From NCBI RefSeq assembly GCF_014651535.1, contig NZ_BMXB01000003.1, positions 124,001 through 188,000 on the forward strand: DNA of 64,000 nucleotides, written 5' to 3'. Each line of letters begins with the position of its first letter. Within the stretch, counting starts at the first letter, position 1. Both the position numbers and the translations under genes were made by a program. Below, piece after piece: positions 43,695 through 52,378 of this stretch. Under the pieces are notes generated by a model. The model made no database searches and was not told where the DNA came from. It saw nothing but the letters and a program-made list of their open reading frames with translations. Source of the DNA: Salinimicrobium marinum (GTDB lineage: Bacteria > Bacteroidota > Bacteroidia > Flavobacteriales > Flavobacteriaceae).

Positions 43695-45170
43695 ATGAAA
43701 GATCAGTTATTTGCAGTTATTGATGTGGAAACCACCGGAGGAGGAATTAACGGAAATCGCCTAACGGAAATTTGCATTGTTCTTCTACGCGGTCCGATAG
43801 TTGTTGAAAAATTCACCAGCCTCATTAATCCTGAAAAGGACATTCCGCGGCATATTACAGCGCTAACAGGTATAGATAATGCGATGGTTGCAGATGCTCC
43901 CAGGTTTTATGAAGTAGCCAAAAAGGTAGAGGAATTTACCAGGGATGCCATTTTTGTGGCGCACAATGTCAATTTTGATTATAACGTACTGCGGAATGAA
44001 TTTAAGGAACTGGGATTTGAGTATAGCCGCCGAAAGCTTTGTACGGTAAGACTTTCCCGGAAACTTATTCCCGGATTGTTCTCTTACAGTCTTGGAAGAT
44101 TATGCGACTCCATTAATATTCCAATTTCTAACCGCCACCGTGCCGAAGGGGATACCGATGCCACAGTGATCCTTTTCCAGCGTTTACTGTCCTTAGATGA
44201 CGATTACAAGGTGATTAATTCTTTCCTGCATGTTCATTCGCGGCAGGCCACCTTACCACCCCATATTGAAGCTGAACAAATTCACGGGCTGCCCGAAAGT
44301 TCAGGTATTTATCTATTTAAGGACCGGCAGCATAAAGTGATTTATGCAGGAAAAGCCATCGATATCAAGAAAAGGGTGGTATCCCATTTTTATGACCGCA
44401 TGAGCAAGGAATATCAGCTTGGACAGGAAACGTATCATATAGATCATGAAACTACCGGTAGCGAACTTGTAGCTTTGCTCCTGGAAGCAGAATGTATCAG
44501 AAAATACTACCCGAAGTTTAACAGAGCTCAAAAACGACCGGGAGCGGTATACCAGATCGTTTCTTATACCAATCAGCGGGGAATCCTGCAGCTGGCTTTG
44601 GAAAGAACCAACAAGCTGAGAGAATCCATAGGTACTTTTTACAGCAGGGCACTGGCGCAGGAAAAGCTTGAATTCCTGTGCAGGGAATTTAGTCTCTGTC
44701 CAAAATATTGCAGTCTGCAACGCAATGTGGAGGAATGCTCGCACTATAGTATTGTGAGTTGCGAAGGAATTTGCTCCGGAAAAGAATCAGTGCAGGCATA
44801 CAATGAGAAGGTAAGAGCAGCCATTACTTCTATTACAGAGGAATCTTCAACATTCGTTATCAGGGAGAAGGGCAGGCATTTTGAAGAAGAGGCTTTTGTG
44901 TTAGTGAAGAACGGAACCTATCAGGGCTTCGGATTCATTGATGCTGAAGTACAGGTAAGTCGGGTGGAAGATTATGAGCCATTTCTAAAACGACAGACGG
45001 CCACGTATCATACCCACAAAATCCTGAGCAATTATCTGAGAAAGCAGGGAACTCCGGAGGTTATATTTTTTGAAAATGAACAGGAAACTGAAATGGAAAA
45101 ACCGGTAGCCGGGGCTCACAGGAACGCTTTGATCATGGCTACACATGGTACCCTGACCATGGAATTTTAG
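43695..45170 (+). CDS. DEDDh exonuclease fused to a Cho/UvrC-like GIY-YIG nuclease
   Basis: A 491-residue fusion. Residues ~1-175 are a DnaQ-type 3'-5' exonuclease with the acidic set Asp10, Glu12 (VIDVETTGG), Asp95 (VAHNVNFDYNV) and His148/Asp153 (NRHRAEGDTDAT), the DEDDh subtype. Residues ~200-280 are a GIY-YIG endonuclease (SGIYLFKDRQHKVIYAGKA, IKKRVVSHF, LLLEAECIRKYYPKFNR). A Cys-rich segment follows (CREFSLCPKYC, ECSHYSIVSCEGIC), as in UvrC and Cho. The UvrC C-terminal endonuclease and HhH motifs are absent. The layout matches epsilon-Cho fusions seen in other phyla. ATG 43695 was used; the frame opens at 43617 with no homology there. Confidence 0.88.
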   Translation: MKDQLFAVIDVETTGGGINGNRLTEICIVLLRGPIVVEKFTSLINPEKDIPRHITALTGIDNAMVADAPRFYEVAKKVEEFTRDAIFVAHNVNFDYNVLRNEFKELGFEYSRRKLCTVRLSRKLIPGLFSYSLGRLCDSINIPISNRHRAEGDTDATVILFQRLLSLDDDYKVINSFLHVHSRQATLPPHIEAEQIHGLPESSGIYLFKDRQHKVIYAGKAIDIKKRVVSHFYDRMSKEYQLGQETYHIDHETTGSELVALLLEAECIRKYYPKFNRAQKRPGAVYQIVSYTNQRGILQLALERTNKLRESIGTFYSRALAQEKLEFLCREFSLCPKYCSLQRNVEECSHYSIVSCEGICSGKESVQAYNEKVRAAITSITEESSTFVIREKGRHFEEEAFVLVKNGTYQGFGFIDAEVQVSRVEDYEPFLKRQTATYHTHKILSNYLRKQGTPEVIFFENEQETEMEKPVAGAHRNALIMATHGTLTMEF

Positions 45171-45492
45171 ATTTTATTTACCCGATAGATCTTGGTCCAT
45201 GAAGTGACTGCATTAATTTTTTGCTATTCTACTTGATGTTGTGATTAAACATAATTTTCTTTTCCCTTTAAATATTATCCAAATCTTGAATTAAAGGAAA
45301 GGAATATTGTTTCAAGTAGGGAGAATGTGTTCTCTATTCATCTTGTTCTAAAATTTTCAACAAGAATTGGAATAGGAACACCCGGTTTGATTCAGGAGAG
45401 ATGACATTTGTGTTTGGTTTTCCTAAAAAACCCGTGCTAAGCCTTAATATCTGCTTATATTTATTTTTTTGAAAAAAGAAAAAAAAGCCTTT
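45171..45492. other. intergenic region before the UvrA-like gene
   Basis: About 320 AT-rich bases with no open frame, hairpin or clear promoter box. The two repair genes are therefore probably separate transcription units. Confidence 0.45.
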
Positions 45493-48400
45493 ATGCGCAT
45501 CATTAATGCCCACCAGAATAATCTCAAAAATATTACTTTAAACATTCCTGAAAATCAATTGATCGTCGTGACTGGATTATCGGGTTCGGGCAAATCATCC
45601 CTTGCCATGGATGTTATTGCGAATGAAGGCTACCGCTATTTTTTAGAAAGCCTCCCTGCATATAATCAGCAAAATGGCCAGTTAATACCCACTGCTGAAG
45701 TGGATGATATTTCAGGATTACCACCAGTGATCAAGGTGGAGCAATCCAAGCGCTTCCAGTCTGTTAACGCCACTTTCGGTACACTCTCAGAGCTCGCTGC
45801 TGTCTTCAGGATCTTGTTTGCCCGCTACGCCGGCACAGAAACCATGAGCAAATCCCTCTTTTCCTTCAATCATCCAAAGGGGGCATGTGGCCGTTGTAAT
45901 GGTATTGGCCAGGCAGAATATATTGATCTTGATAAGTTGGTTGGGGATGAAAACAAGACCCTTAGGGAAGGAGCCATCACCACCACCTTACCCAATGGTT
46001 ACATCGTCTATTCCCAGATCACCGTAGATGAATTAAACAAAGTGTGTAAGGCACACGGATTTAACGTGGATGTCCCCTGGAAGGAACTTTCGGAAGAACA
46101 AAAGGATGTGGTTTTAAACGGAAGTGAAAGGATTCAGGTTTTTTATGGAAAACATACTATAGAGTCCCGGCTGAGATGGACAGGCTTTAAAGCAAAGCCG
46201 CGGGAAGAGGGCTTTTATAAAGGGATACTGCCCATCATGAACGATATTCTTAAAAGGGACCGGAATCCAAACATCCTGAAATTCGCAAGTTCCAGTATTT
46301 GCCCAGGGTGCAAAGGCGCGAGAATTAAACCTGAACACCTGAATTTTAAGTGGAAGGGGCGGAACTTTCAGGAATGGATGGACCTTTCCTTAAACGAGTT
46401 ATATGGCAAGCTGAAAAGCCTTGCCCTTATAGCAGGAGAGAAGGCGTTGGTTGATAAGGTCTGTGTTCAGTTATCTGATCTGATTCGGCTGGGGATGGAG
46501 GAATACCGACTAAGCACACCAAGTATTGAGATCTCTTCCGGTGATGCACAGCGTATAAAATTGATCAGACAGGTGAACAGTAATCTGCAAGGGATCCTGT
46601 ATGTATTTGATGAACCCTCCATCGGGTTATCTGAAGACTACCAGCACTATTTACGTCACATTCTCCATCGCCTGATAAGCCGTGGAAATACTGTGATGGT
46701 AGTAGAGCACGACTTAAACTTTATAAGATCTGCAGATTGGATCATCGAATTAGGACCCGCAGCGGGAGCGAATGGAGGAGAAGTTGTTTTTAGTGGTGCC
46801 ATCAGGGAATTTTTACATGAGGAAGGGCTAAAGACTCCCACTTTAACTGAATTACAAAAAGGAAAATTTACGCCTGAAAATGGACCAACACTCGCTTCAG
46901 CAGAGTCATTTCAGCCTTTAAAAGAAGCCTTGATGGTGGTTAGCAGGAAAACACCTCAGATCCTGAAAAAGCTTTCAGAATATGTAGAAAAAAAGGATTT
47001 TAAATTACTTACCGTTTCAGATCAACCCATTGGCAAAACCCCAAGAAGTAATCCAGCTACCTATACCGGGCTAGCCGATAAAATACGTGATCTATTGGCT
47101 AAATCTCCGGAAGCAAAATCCCTGAATTTAGCCAAAGGAGCATTCTCTTTTAATAATAAAAGTGGAAGGTGTGAAACCTGTGAAGGGGCAGGTGTGATCA
47201 CCCTTTCTATGAATGTGATGGGGACCATCAATCAGGTTTGTCCCAGGTGTAACGGCAAACGTTTTAAATCTGAGGTTTTGCAGGTGCATTGGAATACTAA
47301 AAATATTGCTGAGATTTATAACCTCAGTATTTCCGAAGCTTATGATTTCTTTTCAGAGGAAAAGAGGATCACTGAAATTCTGTCGTTAATGCTGAAGCTG
47401 GGGCTGGGATATATAAAGCTGGGACAACCCTCTAATACTTTATCTGGTGGGGAAGCGCAGCGAATCAAACTAACCAAATATTTCGCGAAACAATTAAAAA
47501 AGACATTTTTATTACTGGAAGAACCCAGTATAGGGCTGCATCAGCAAAATGTGAGGCAGCTGCTAAAAGCTTTGCATGAACTAAAAAAGCAAATAGCAGG
47601 TATTATTTGTTTTGAAAATCATCCGCTTTTTCAGACTTCATGCGATGTGCTGGTGGAGAATGCTCCGAAAGCCCAGGCACCGGAAATAAAAGAATTAGCA
47701 GATCAACGCAGGAATATGATCTCCATGAAAGGGGCTCGAACGCACTACCTTAAAGACATTGATATTGATTTTCCCAAAAACCAGTTATCGGTGATCACAG
47801 GGATTTCGGGTTCGGGAAAGTCTTCTTTGGTGATTGACACCCTGCATGGTTATGGCCTTCAGGAAATGACCAAACAATTTTCAAGCTATCAGCAGTCAAG
47901 GGTAGGAGTGAATTTTCAGTTTGAGGTTGATCATATCGAAGGCCTTAGTCCCACCATTTGCATTACACGTAAAGAAAAGAGCTTTACAGATCGCTCTTAT
48001 ATTGCCAAACAAACGGGAATAGATAAAATTTTACGGTTTGCTTTCTCCCGGAAAGCACAGTACGACGGAGAGGATTTATCTGCCAGCCATTTTTCCAATA
48101 ATCACGAACTGGGGAAATGTCCCATCTGCGATGGGGTAGGCCAGGAATTACTTCCTGATACTAATAAAATAGTGCTCAATAGTGAAAAAGGCATTGCTAA
48201 CGGGTTGTTTGAACACAACAAATCCCTGATTTATTATGGGCATGCCGGGAGTCAGTACATGGCGATTGCAAAGGAAGTAGGAGCCATCCACGGATTTAGC
48301 CTGGATACCCCTTTTAAGGAACTGACAGCCCAGCAAAAAGACCTTTTGTTTTGTGGTGCGGGTGAAAGGGTATGGAAGACGCAATGGGTTTATAAAACGA

Positions 48401-49983
48401 AAACAAGGCAGGGATTACAGGAGATAAGTATGGTATGGAAAGGACTTTTCCATTACTTAAAAGAAGAATATTACAAGACCCGGAAGAATAAACATATTGA
48501 CAAGCTAAAAGCACTTTTTTCGCTGGAGGAATGTAGCCACTGTTCGGGAAGCGGATTAAAACCGGAGCGTTTAGTATTTCAAATCGGAGGAAAATCCATT
48601 CATCAAATCAAGTCAATGGATTTTAAGGGTTTGGAAACATGGCTTTTTGCTGATCATACGCAAGAGGAAATAGACCGAAAACTGCTTTCAAGGATAAGGC
48701 CTCTTTTGAGCAACACCATCAAAAGAGCAAAGCAGTTACATATAGATCACCTGCAACTCAACCGTAAATCATCCACCCTTTCCGGCGGGGAAAATCAACG
48801 GATAGCACTTATTAAACAGTTGAACAGTCCGCTCAAAGGTATTACCTATCTACTGGATGAACCTTCCGCAGGATTATCCAGTGACAATATCCCGGACCTG
48901 GTCAAAATTCTGAAAGAGCTTATTGGAAAAGGAAACACGGTTCTGGTAATTGAGCATAACAAAGAGATTATCATGGCGGCTGATCAGTTGGTCCAGCTGG
49001 GACCTCAGGCTGGAAAGTTGGGCGGCTATATTACCTTTCAGGGTACGCCTGCGGAATTTTTAAGACAAGACGATTGCCATCCTTATCTGAAAGAATTTTC
49101 AAAATCGGTAAGATTAAAAGCAGGAAAAGATTCTATAACCATTAAGAACCTGTCCAGGCATACTTTGGTGAAGGAATCGCTGGAGGTTCCTGTAGGAGAG
49201 ATCACAGCTATCAGCGGTAAATCGGGGATAGGCAAAACCACCCTCGTGAAAGACATTCTGATCCCGGGTATCGAGACCGGAAACCCGGTGAATTGTGAGA
49301 GCATAAAATTCCCGAAAAAATACATGGGGGTGCATTATTTTGAGCCTAAAAAATTGCGTTCACATGCAAAGACGTTATTGGTATCCTATCTGGATTTGCT
49401 CAAAGGAATAAGCAAAATTTTTGCAAGGGAAACAGGCCGAAAACCAAGTGACTTTTCTTATAAAACTACAGCTAGCCAATGTCCAAACTGTAAAGGAAAA
49501 GGCTATTTGGAAACCAGTTTAGATGTAGCAGCCAATGCAATTGAAAAATGTGAAGTATGTAAGGGGCAACGGTATCAACCGCAAATACTGGAACATACTG
49601 TTGGTTCAAAAAATATCGCTGCGGTACTCGCATTGAATCCCCATGAATTAAAAGAATGGTTAGCCGGATTCAGGGTATCTGAAAAAACTTTTGAATTCCT
49701 GAATCAGTTAGAGGAAATAGGATTGGAACATCTCAGATTAGACCAGCCGGTACAAACTCTTTCCTCGGGCGAGAAGCAACGATTATTGTTACTGAACTGG
49801 CTGCAGGATCAAACTAATGGGGTGCTTTACATCTTAGATGAGCCCAGCACCGGATTACATTATGCAGATATTGATCTGTTGTATGCTATTCTTAAGAAAC
49901 TTAGTTTTAACAATGATATTCTAATTATTGATCATAATCCATACTTATTAGGGAAAATAGGGGTTGGGGTGGTTTTAGAATGA
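45493..49983 (+). CDS. giant four-cassette UvrA-like ATPase
   Basis: About 1,496 residues; ordinary UvrA has about 940 with two ABC cassettes. It reads as two UvrA-like halves. First half: Walker A GLSGSGKSS (~28), signature SSGDAQRIKL (~347), FDEPSIGL (~371), then a second cassette with UvrA-type zinc CETCEGAG ... CPRCNGKR (~560-590), LSGGEAQRIKL (~649) and LLEEPSIGL (~674). This second cassette retains the QPIGKTPRSNPATYTG block but lacks any Walker A, and its Walker B Asp is Glu. Second half: Walker A GISGSGKSS (~770), CPICDGVG (~876), LSGGENQRIAL (~1096), LLDEPSAGL; then GKSGIGKTT (~1242), CPNCKGKG/CEVCKGQR (~1330-1355), LSSGEKQRLLL and ILDEPSTGL. The family appears in annotation as a UvrA paralogue of the Bacteroides group. 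ATG 45493 was chosen; TTG 45469 adds only Lys/Glu residues. Confidence 0.9.
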   Translation: MRIINAHQNNLKNITLNIPENQLIVVTGLSGSGKSSLAMDVIANEGYRYFLESLPAYNQQNGQLIPTAEVDDISGLPPVIKVEQSKRFQSVNATFGTLSELAAVFRILFARYAGTETMSKSLFSFNHPKGACGRCNGIGQAEYIDLDKLVGDENKTLREGAITTTLPNGYIVYSQITVDELNKVCKAHGFNVDVPWKELSEEQKDVVLNGSERIQVFYGKHTIESRLRWTGFKAKPREEGFYKGILPIMNDILKRDRNPNILKFASSSICPGCKGARIKPEHLNFKWKGRNFQEWMDLSLNELYGKLKSLALIAGEKALVDKVCVQLSDLIRLGMEEYRLSTPSIEISSGDAQRIKLIRQVNSNLQGILYVFDEPSIGLSEDYQHYLRHILHRLISRGNTVMVVEHDLNFIRSADWIIELGPAAGANGGEVVFSGAIREFLHEEGLKTPTLTELQKGKFTPENGPTLASAESFQPLKEALMVVSRKTPQILKKLSEYVEKKDFKLLTVSDQPIGKTPRSNPATYTGLADKIRDLLAKSPEAKSLNLAKGAFSFNNKSGRCETCEGAGVITLSMNVMGTINQVCPRCNGKRFKSEVLQVHWNTKNIAEIYNLSISEAYDFFSEEKRITEILSLMLKLGLGYIKLGQPSNTLSGGEAQRIKLTKYFAKQLKKTFLLLEEPSIGLHQQNVRQLLKALHELKKQIAGIICFENHPLFQTSCDVLVENAPKAQAPEIKELADQRRNMISMKGARTHYLKDIDIDFPKNQLSVITGISGSGKSSLVIDTLHGYGLQEMTKQFSSYQQSRVGVNFQFEVDHIEGLSPTICITRKEKSFTDRSYIAKQTGIDKILRFAFSRKAQYDGEDLSASHFSNNHELGKCPICDGVGQELLPDTNKIVLNSEKGIANGLFEHNKSLIYYGHAGSQYMAIAKEVGAIHGFSLDTPFKELTAQQKDLLFCGAGERVWKTQWVYKTKTRQGLQEISMVWKGLFHYLKEEYYKTRKNKHIDKLKALFSLEECSHCSGSGLKPERLVFQIGGKSIHQIKSMDFKGLETWLFADHTQEEIDRKLLSRIRPLLSNTIKRAKQLHIDHLQLNRKSSTLSGGENQRIALIKQLNSPLKGITYLLDEPSAGLSSDNIPDLVKILKELIGKGNTVLVIEHNKEIIMAADQLVQLGPQAGKLGGYITFQGTPAEFLRQDDCHPYLKEFSKSVRLKAGKDSITIKNLSRHTLVKESLEVPVGEITAISGKSGIGKTTLVKDILIPGIETGNPVNCESIKFPKKYMGVHYFEPKKLRSHAKTLLVSYLDLLKGISKIFARETGRKPSDFSYKTTASQCPNCKGKGYLETSLDVAANAIEKCEVCKGQRYQPQILEHTVGSKNIAAVLALNPHELKEWLAGFRVSEKTFEFLNQLEEIGLEHLRLDQPVQTLSSGEKQRLLLLNWLQDQTNGVLYILDEPSTGLHYADIDLLYAILKKLSFNNDILIIDHNPYLLGKIGVGVVLE

Positions 49984-50093
49984 GTTGGTTTACCATTTTC
50001 GACTCACAAATTAGCGCATGATACATTATAGAATTGTGGTTACCTACAACCCATTTTTTTGGCCGGTGGTAAAAATCGAACCTGAGATAAGTA

Positions 50094-51506
50094 TTACATA
50101 TTTCCCCTGTAATACTCCAACACCTTTACCCTTAGCAGATATTCATACTTTGCGTTGGCCAGCCGAATTAGGGAATTATCGAGGTTGTTTTTGCTGATGA
50201 TATATTCCACAATATTTGAGACGCCGCTGTTGAAGCGAATTTCATTTACACGGAAAGATTCTGAAAATGCTTCTGCCTGCTCCTGGAGGATGTGATATTG
50301 TTCAAAAGCTGCTTCCATGTCTGCATGTGCCTTTTTAATAGCCTGGCGGAATTGCAAAAGTGTGTTTTGATAATCCACTTTTGATTCTTTCAACTGAATT
50401 TTTTCCAGAGCCACATTATTTTTTGCCCGGAAACCGTTGAACAACGGAATATCAATTCCAACGCCCACTACCGAATTCAGGTTGTTGTTCAACTGATCGT
50501 AATACGGAATGGCTTCTTCAGAATAAATGATTTCATTGGTAAACACTGGGATGTTCTGATTTTCTATTGTTACAAAGCCGCCGGTTTCCGAACGTTGCGT
50601 TCCTGTTTCGTTATAGAGGCGAGCCACACTGGAATAGTTGGTATTCAGTTGAGCAAAAAGGGAAATTTCCGGAGAATATAAAGATTTTGAAACACTCACA
50701 TCTTCTTCCGCAGCTTGTATACGTAACTCCTTTGCTTTAAAAGTAGCCAGGTTCTGGTGGGCATCTTCGAAAACTTCTTCCGCAGAAAGTTGATATTTTA
50801 CAGGTTCCAGGAGCATATTCATATCTTCTGCAGTGATAGGATAATCAATATTCAGCAACTGCGAAAGGTTGAGAACGGAACTGAAATATGCATTTTTAGC
50901 ATCTATCACATTCGCCCGGTCATTCGCCAGCTGCCCCTGAATATCGGTATAGTCTGCCGGATTTCCCTCGCCTTGATCATAAAGCGTTTTTAACCGATCC
51001 TGTTGTTTTTCCGTAGCCTCCAATCTTAACCGGGCGAGCTCAATTAGGTCACTATTGTTCAGGATTTGCAGATAGGCAAGGGTAATATCCAAAACCAGGT
51101 TTTGTTTGGCTTCTTCCGTTTCCATTTCTGAAGCCCTCAGGTTGTAACGATCTCGCTGAATGCTATTCCTCATCCTAAACCCATTGAAAATGGTCGCATC
51201 CAGGTTAAGCCCTGCATTTGAAAAGCTTAGTTGCTCATCAATATAAGCATTGGTAAAAGGGTCAATACTTCTCCCGTTGTTCAGCCCTACGTTCACTCCG
51301 GCATTTAAACTGGGAAGCACATTGGAGCGGGTTTGTTTAAAATTCACCTCCGAAGTTTCTGCCCTTAGTCCGGCACTTTTCAAGTCGAGGTTGTTTTCAA
51401 GCCCAAGTTCAATGCTTTCACCAAGCGTCAACGGAATGGTGTCATTCTGAGCGCAGGCAAAACTGAAAATAAAGAACCCTAAGCCTGTAAATAATTTTTG
51501 TAACAT
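50094..51506 (-). CDS. TolC-family outer membrane channel protein
   Basis: A 470-residue exported protein: signal peptide (residues ~1-20, FTGLGFFIFSFACAQ), then the TolC start PLTLGESIELGLENNLDLK and long heptad-rich helices in two tandem OEP repeats, with SKSLYSPEISLFAQLN and GVGIDIPLFNGFRAKNN. It would form a trimeric outer membrane duct with a MacB-type ABC exporter. The gene lies one base after the ATPase gene (minus strand). The adaptor (HlyD/MacA-like) protein that normally bridges them is not in this window. Confidence 0.92.
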   Translation of the reverse strand: MLQKLFTGLGFFIFSFACAQNDTIPLTLGESIELGLENNLDLKSAGLRAETSEVNFKQTRSNVLPSLNAGVNVGLNNGRSIDPFTNAYIDEQLSFSNAGLNLDATIFNGFRMRNSIQRDRYNLRASEMETEEAKQNLVLDITLAYLQILNNSDLIELARLRLEATEKQQDRLKTLYDQGEGNPADYTDIQGQLANDRANVIDAKNAYFSSVLNLSQLLNIDYPITAEDMNMLLEPVKYQLSAEEVFEDAHQNLATFKAKELRIQAAEEDVSVSKSLYSPEISLFAQLNTNYSSVARLYNETGTQRSETGGFVTIENQNIPVFTNEIIYSEEAIPYYDQLNNNLNSVVGVGIDIPLFNGFRAKNNVALEKIQLKESKVDYQNTLLQFRQAIKKAHADMEAAFEQYHILQEQAEAFSESFRVNEIRFNSGVSNIVEYIISKNNLDNSLIRLANAKYEYLLRVKVLEYYRGNM

Positions 51507-51507
51507 A

Positions 51508-52188
51508 TTATATAGTTTCAGATTTCTCCCTTACCATACTGCCGTCCAGGAGGTGGATGATTCGGGAACCGTATTCTGCATTGTTTTCTGAATGTGTGGC
51601 TTGTATGATGGTCACGCCCTCTTCATTTAATTCTTTAAAAAGCTCCATAATTTCCTCTCCCTGTTTTGAATTCAGGTTGCCGGTAGGTTCATCTGCCAGG
51701 ATGAGTTTTGGTTTTGTGATGAGAGCCCTGGCGATGCCAACGAGCTGTTGTTGTCCGCCACTAAGCTGCGCCGGAAAAAGATCTTTCTTGCCAACGATAT
51801 TGAACCTGTCCAGGATATCTGCAACCAGAGCTTTTCGTTCAGAAGATTTGACGTTTTTGTACAGCAGTGGAGTTTCAATATTTTCATAAACCGTGAGTTC
51901 GTCAATTAAATGATACGCCTGAAAAACAAAGCCTATATTTTCTTTGTACAGGTTGGCACGCTGCTTTTCCTTTATAGTATGTACAGGTTCCTCCAGGAAG
52001 TAGTATTCTCCTTCATTAAAATCATCAAGCATCCCGATGACATTAAGCAATGTAGATTTCCCGGAACCCGAAGGTCCCATAATAGAGATAAATTCCCCCG
52101 ATTCGACTTTAAGGCTGAGGTCATTCAGCAGGAAGATTCTTCTCCCGCCTGCTTTTACCCATTTATAGATGTGGTTTAGTTCTAGCAT
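51508..52188 (-). CDS. MacB/LolD-type ABC transporter ATPase
   Basis: A 226-residue nucleotide-binding subunit with Walker A GPSGSGKSTLL (~36-46), Q-loop FVFQAYHLID, signature LSGGQQQLVGIARAL and Walker B LILADEPTGNL, followed by the switch His in IQATHSENNAEY. The sequence and size fit the LolD/MacB type that powers FtsX-like permeases in mechanotransmission, not substrate passage through a channel. It is the only ATPase in the run and would have to serve the several permeases upstream. Confidence 0.94.
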   Translation of the reverse strand: MLELNHIYKWVKAGGRRIFLLNDLSLKVESGEFISIMGPSGSGKSTLLNVIGMLDDFNEGEYYFLEEPVHTIKEKQRANLYKENIGFVFQAYHLIDELTVYENIETPLLYKNVKSSERKALVADILDRFNIVGKKDLFPAQLSGGQQQLVGIARALITKPKLILADEPTGNLNSKQGEEIMELFKELNEEGVTIIQATHSENNAEYGSRIIHLLDGSMVREKSETI

Positions 52189-52378
52189 AATTTTAATATT
52201 GAGTAGTTAATATTGAGAATAGTAGTTAGTATATATTATCTTTTCCATTCGTTCTTCCTTCTTGTTGATGGATGACCTTTTTCCCTTGCCACAAATGCAC
52301 AAATGTTCTTCTGAAAAAAAGGGAAATTTGGTCATTGGAATTTTAGTCTTTTGTCTTGGTATTATTCTCTTGGTGATT

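Noticed and set aside
45469-45492. UvrA-like start at TTG 45469
   Set aside because: The extra residues are only Lys and Glu, and the ATG at 45493 directly precedes the conserved RIINAHQNNLKN start.
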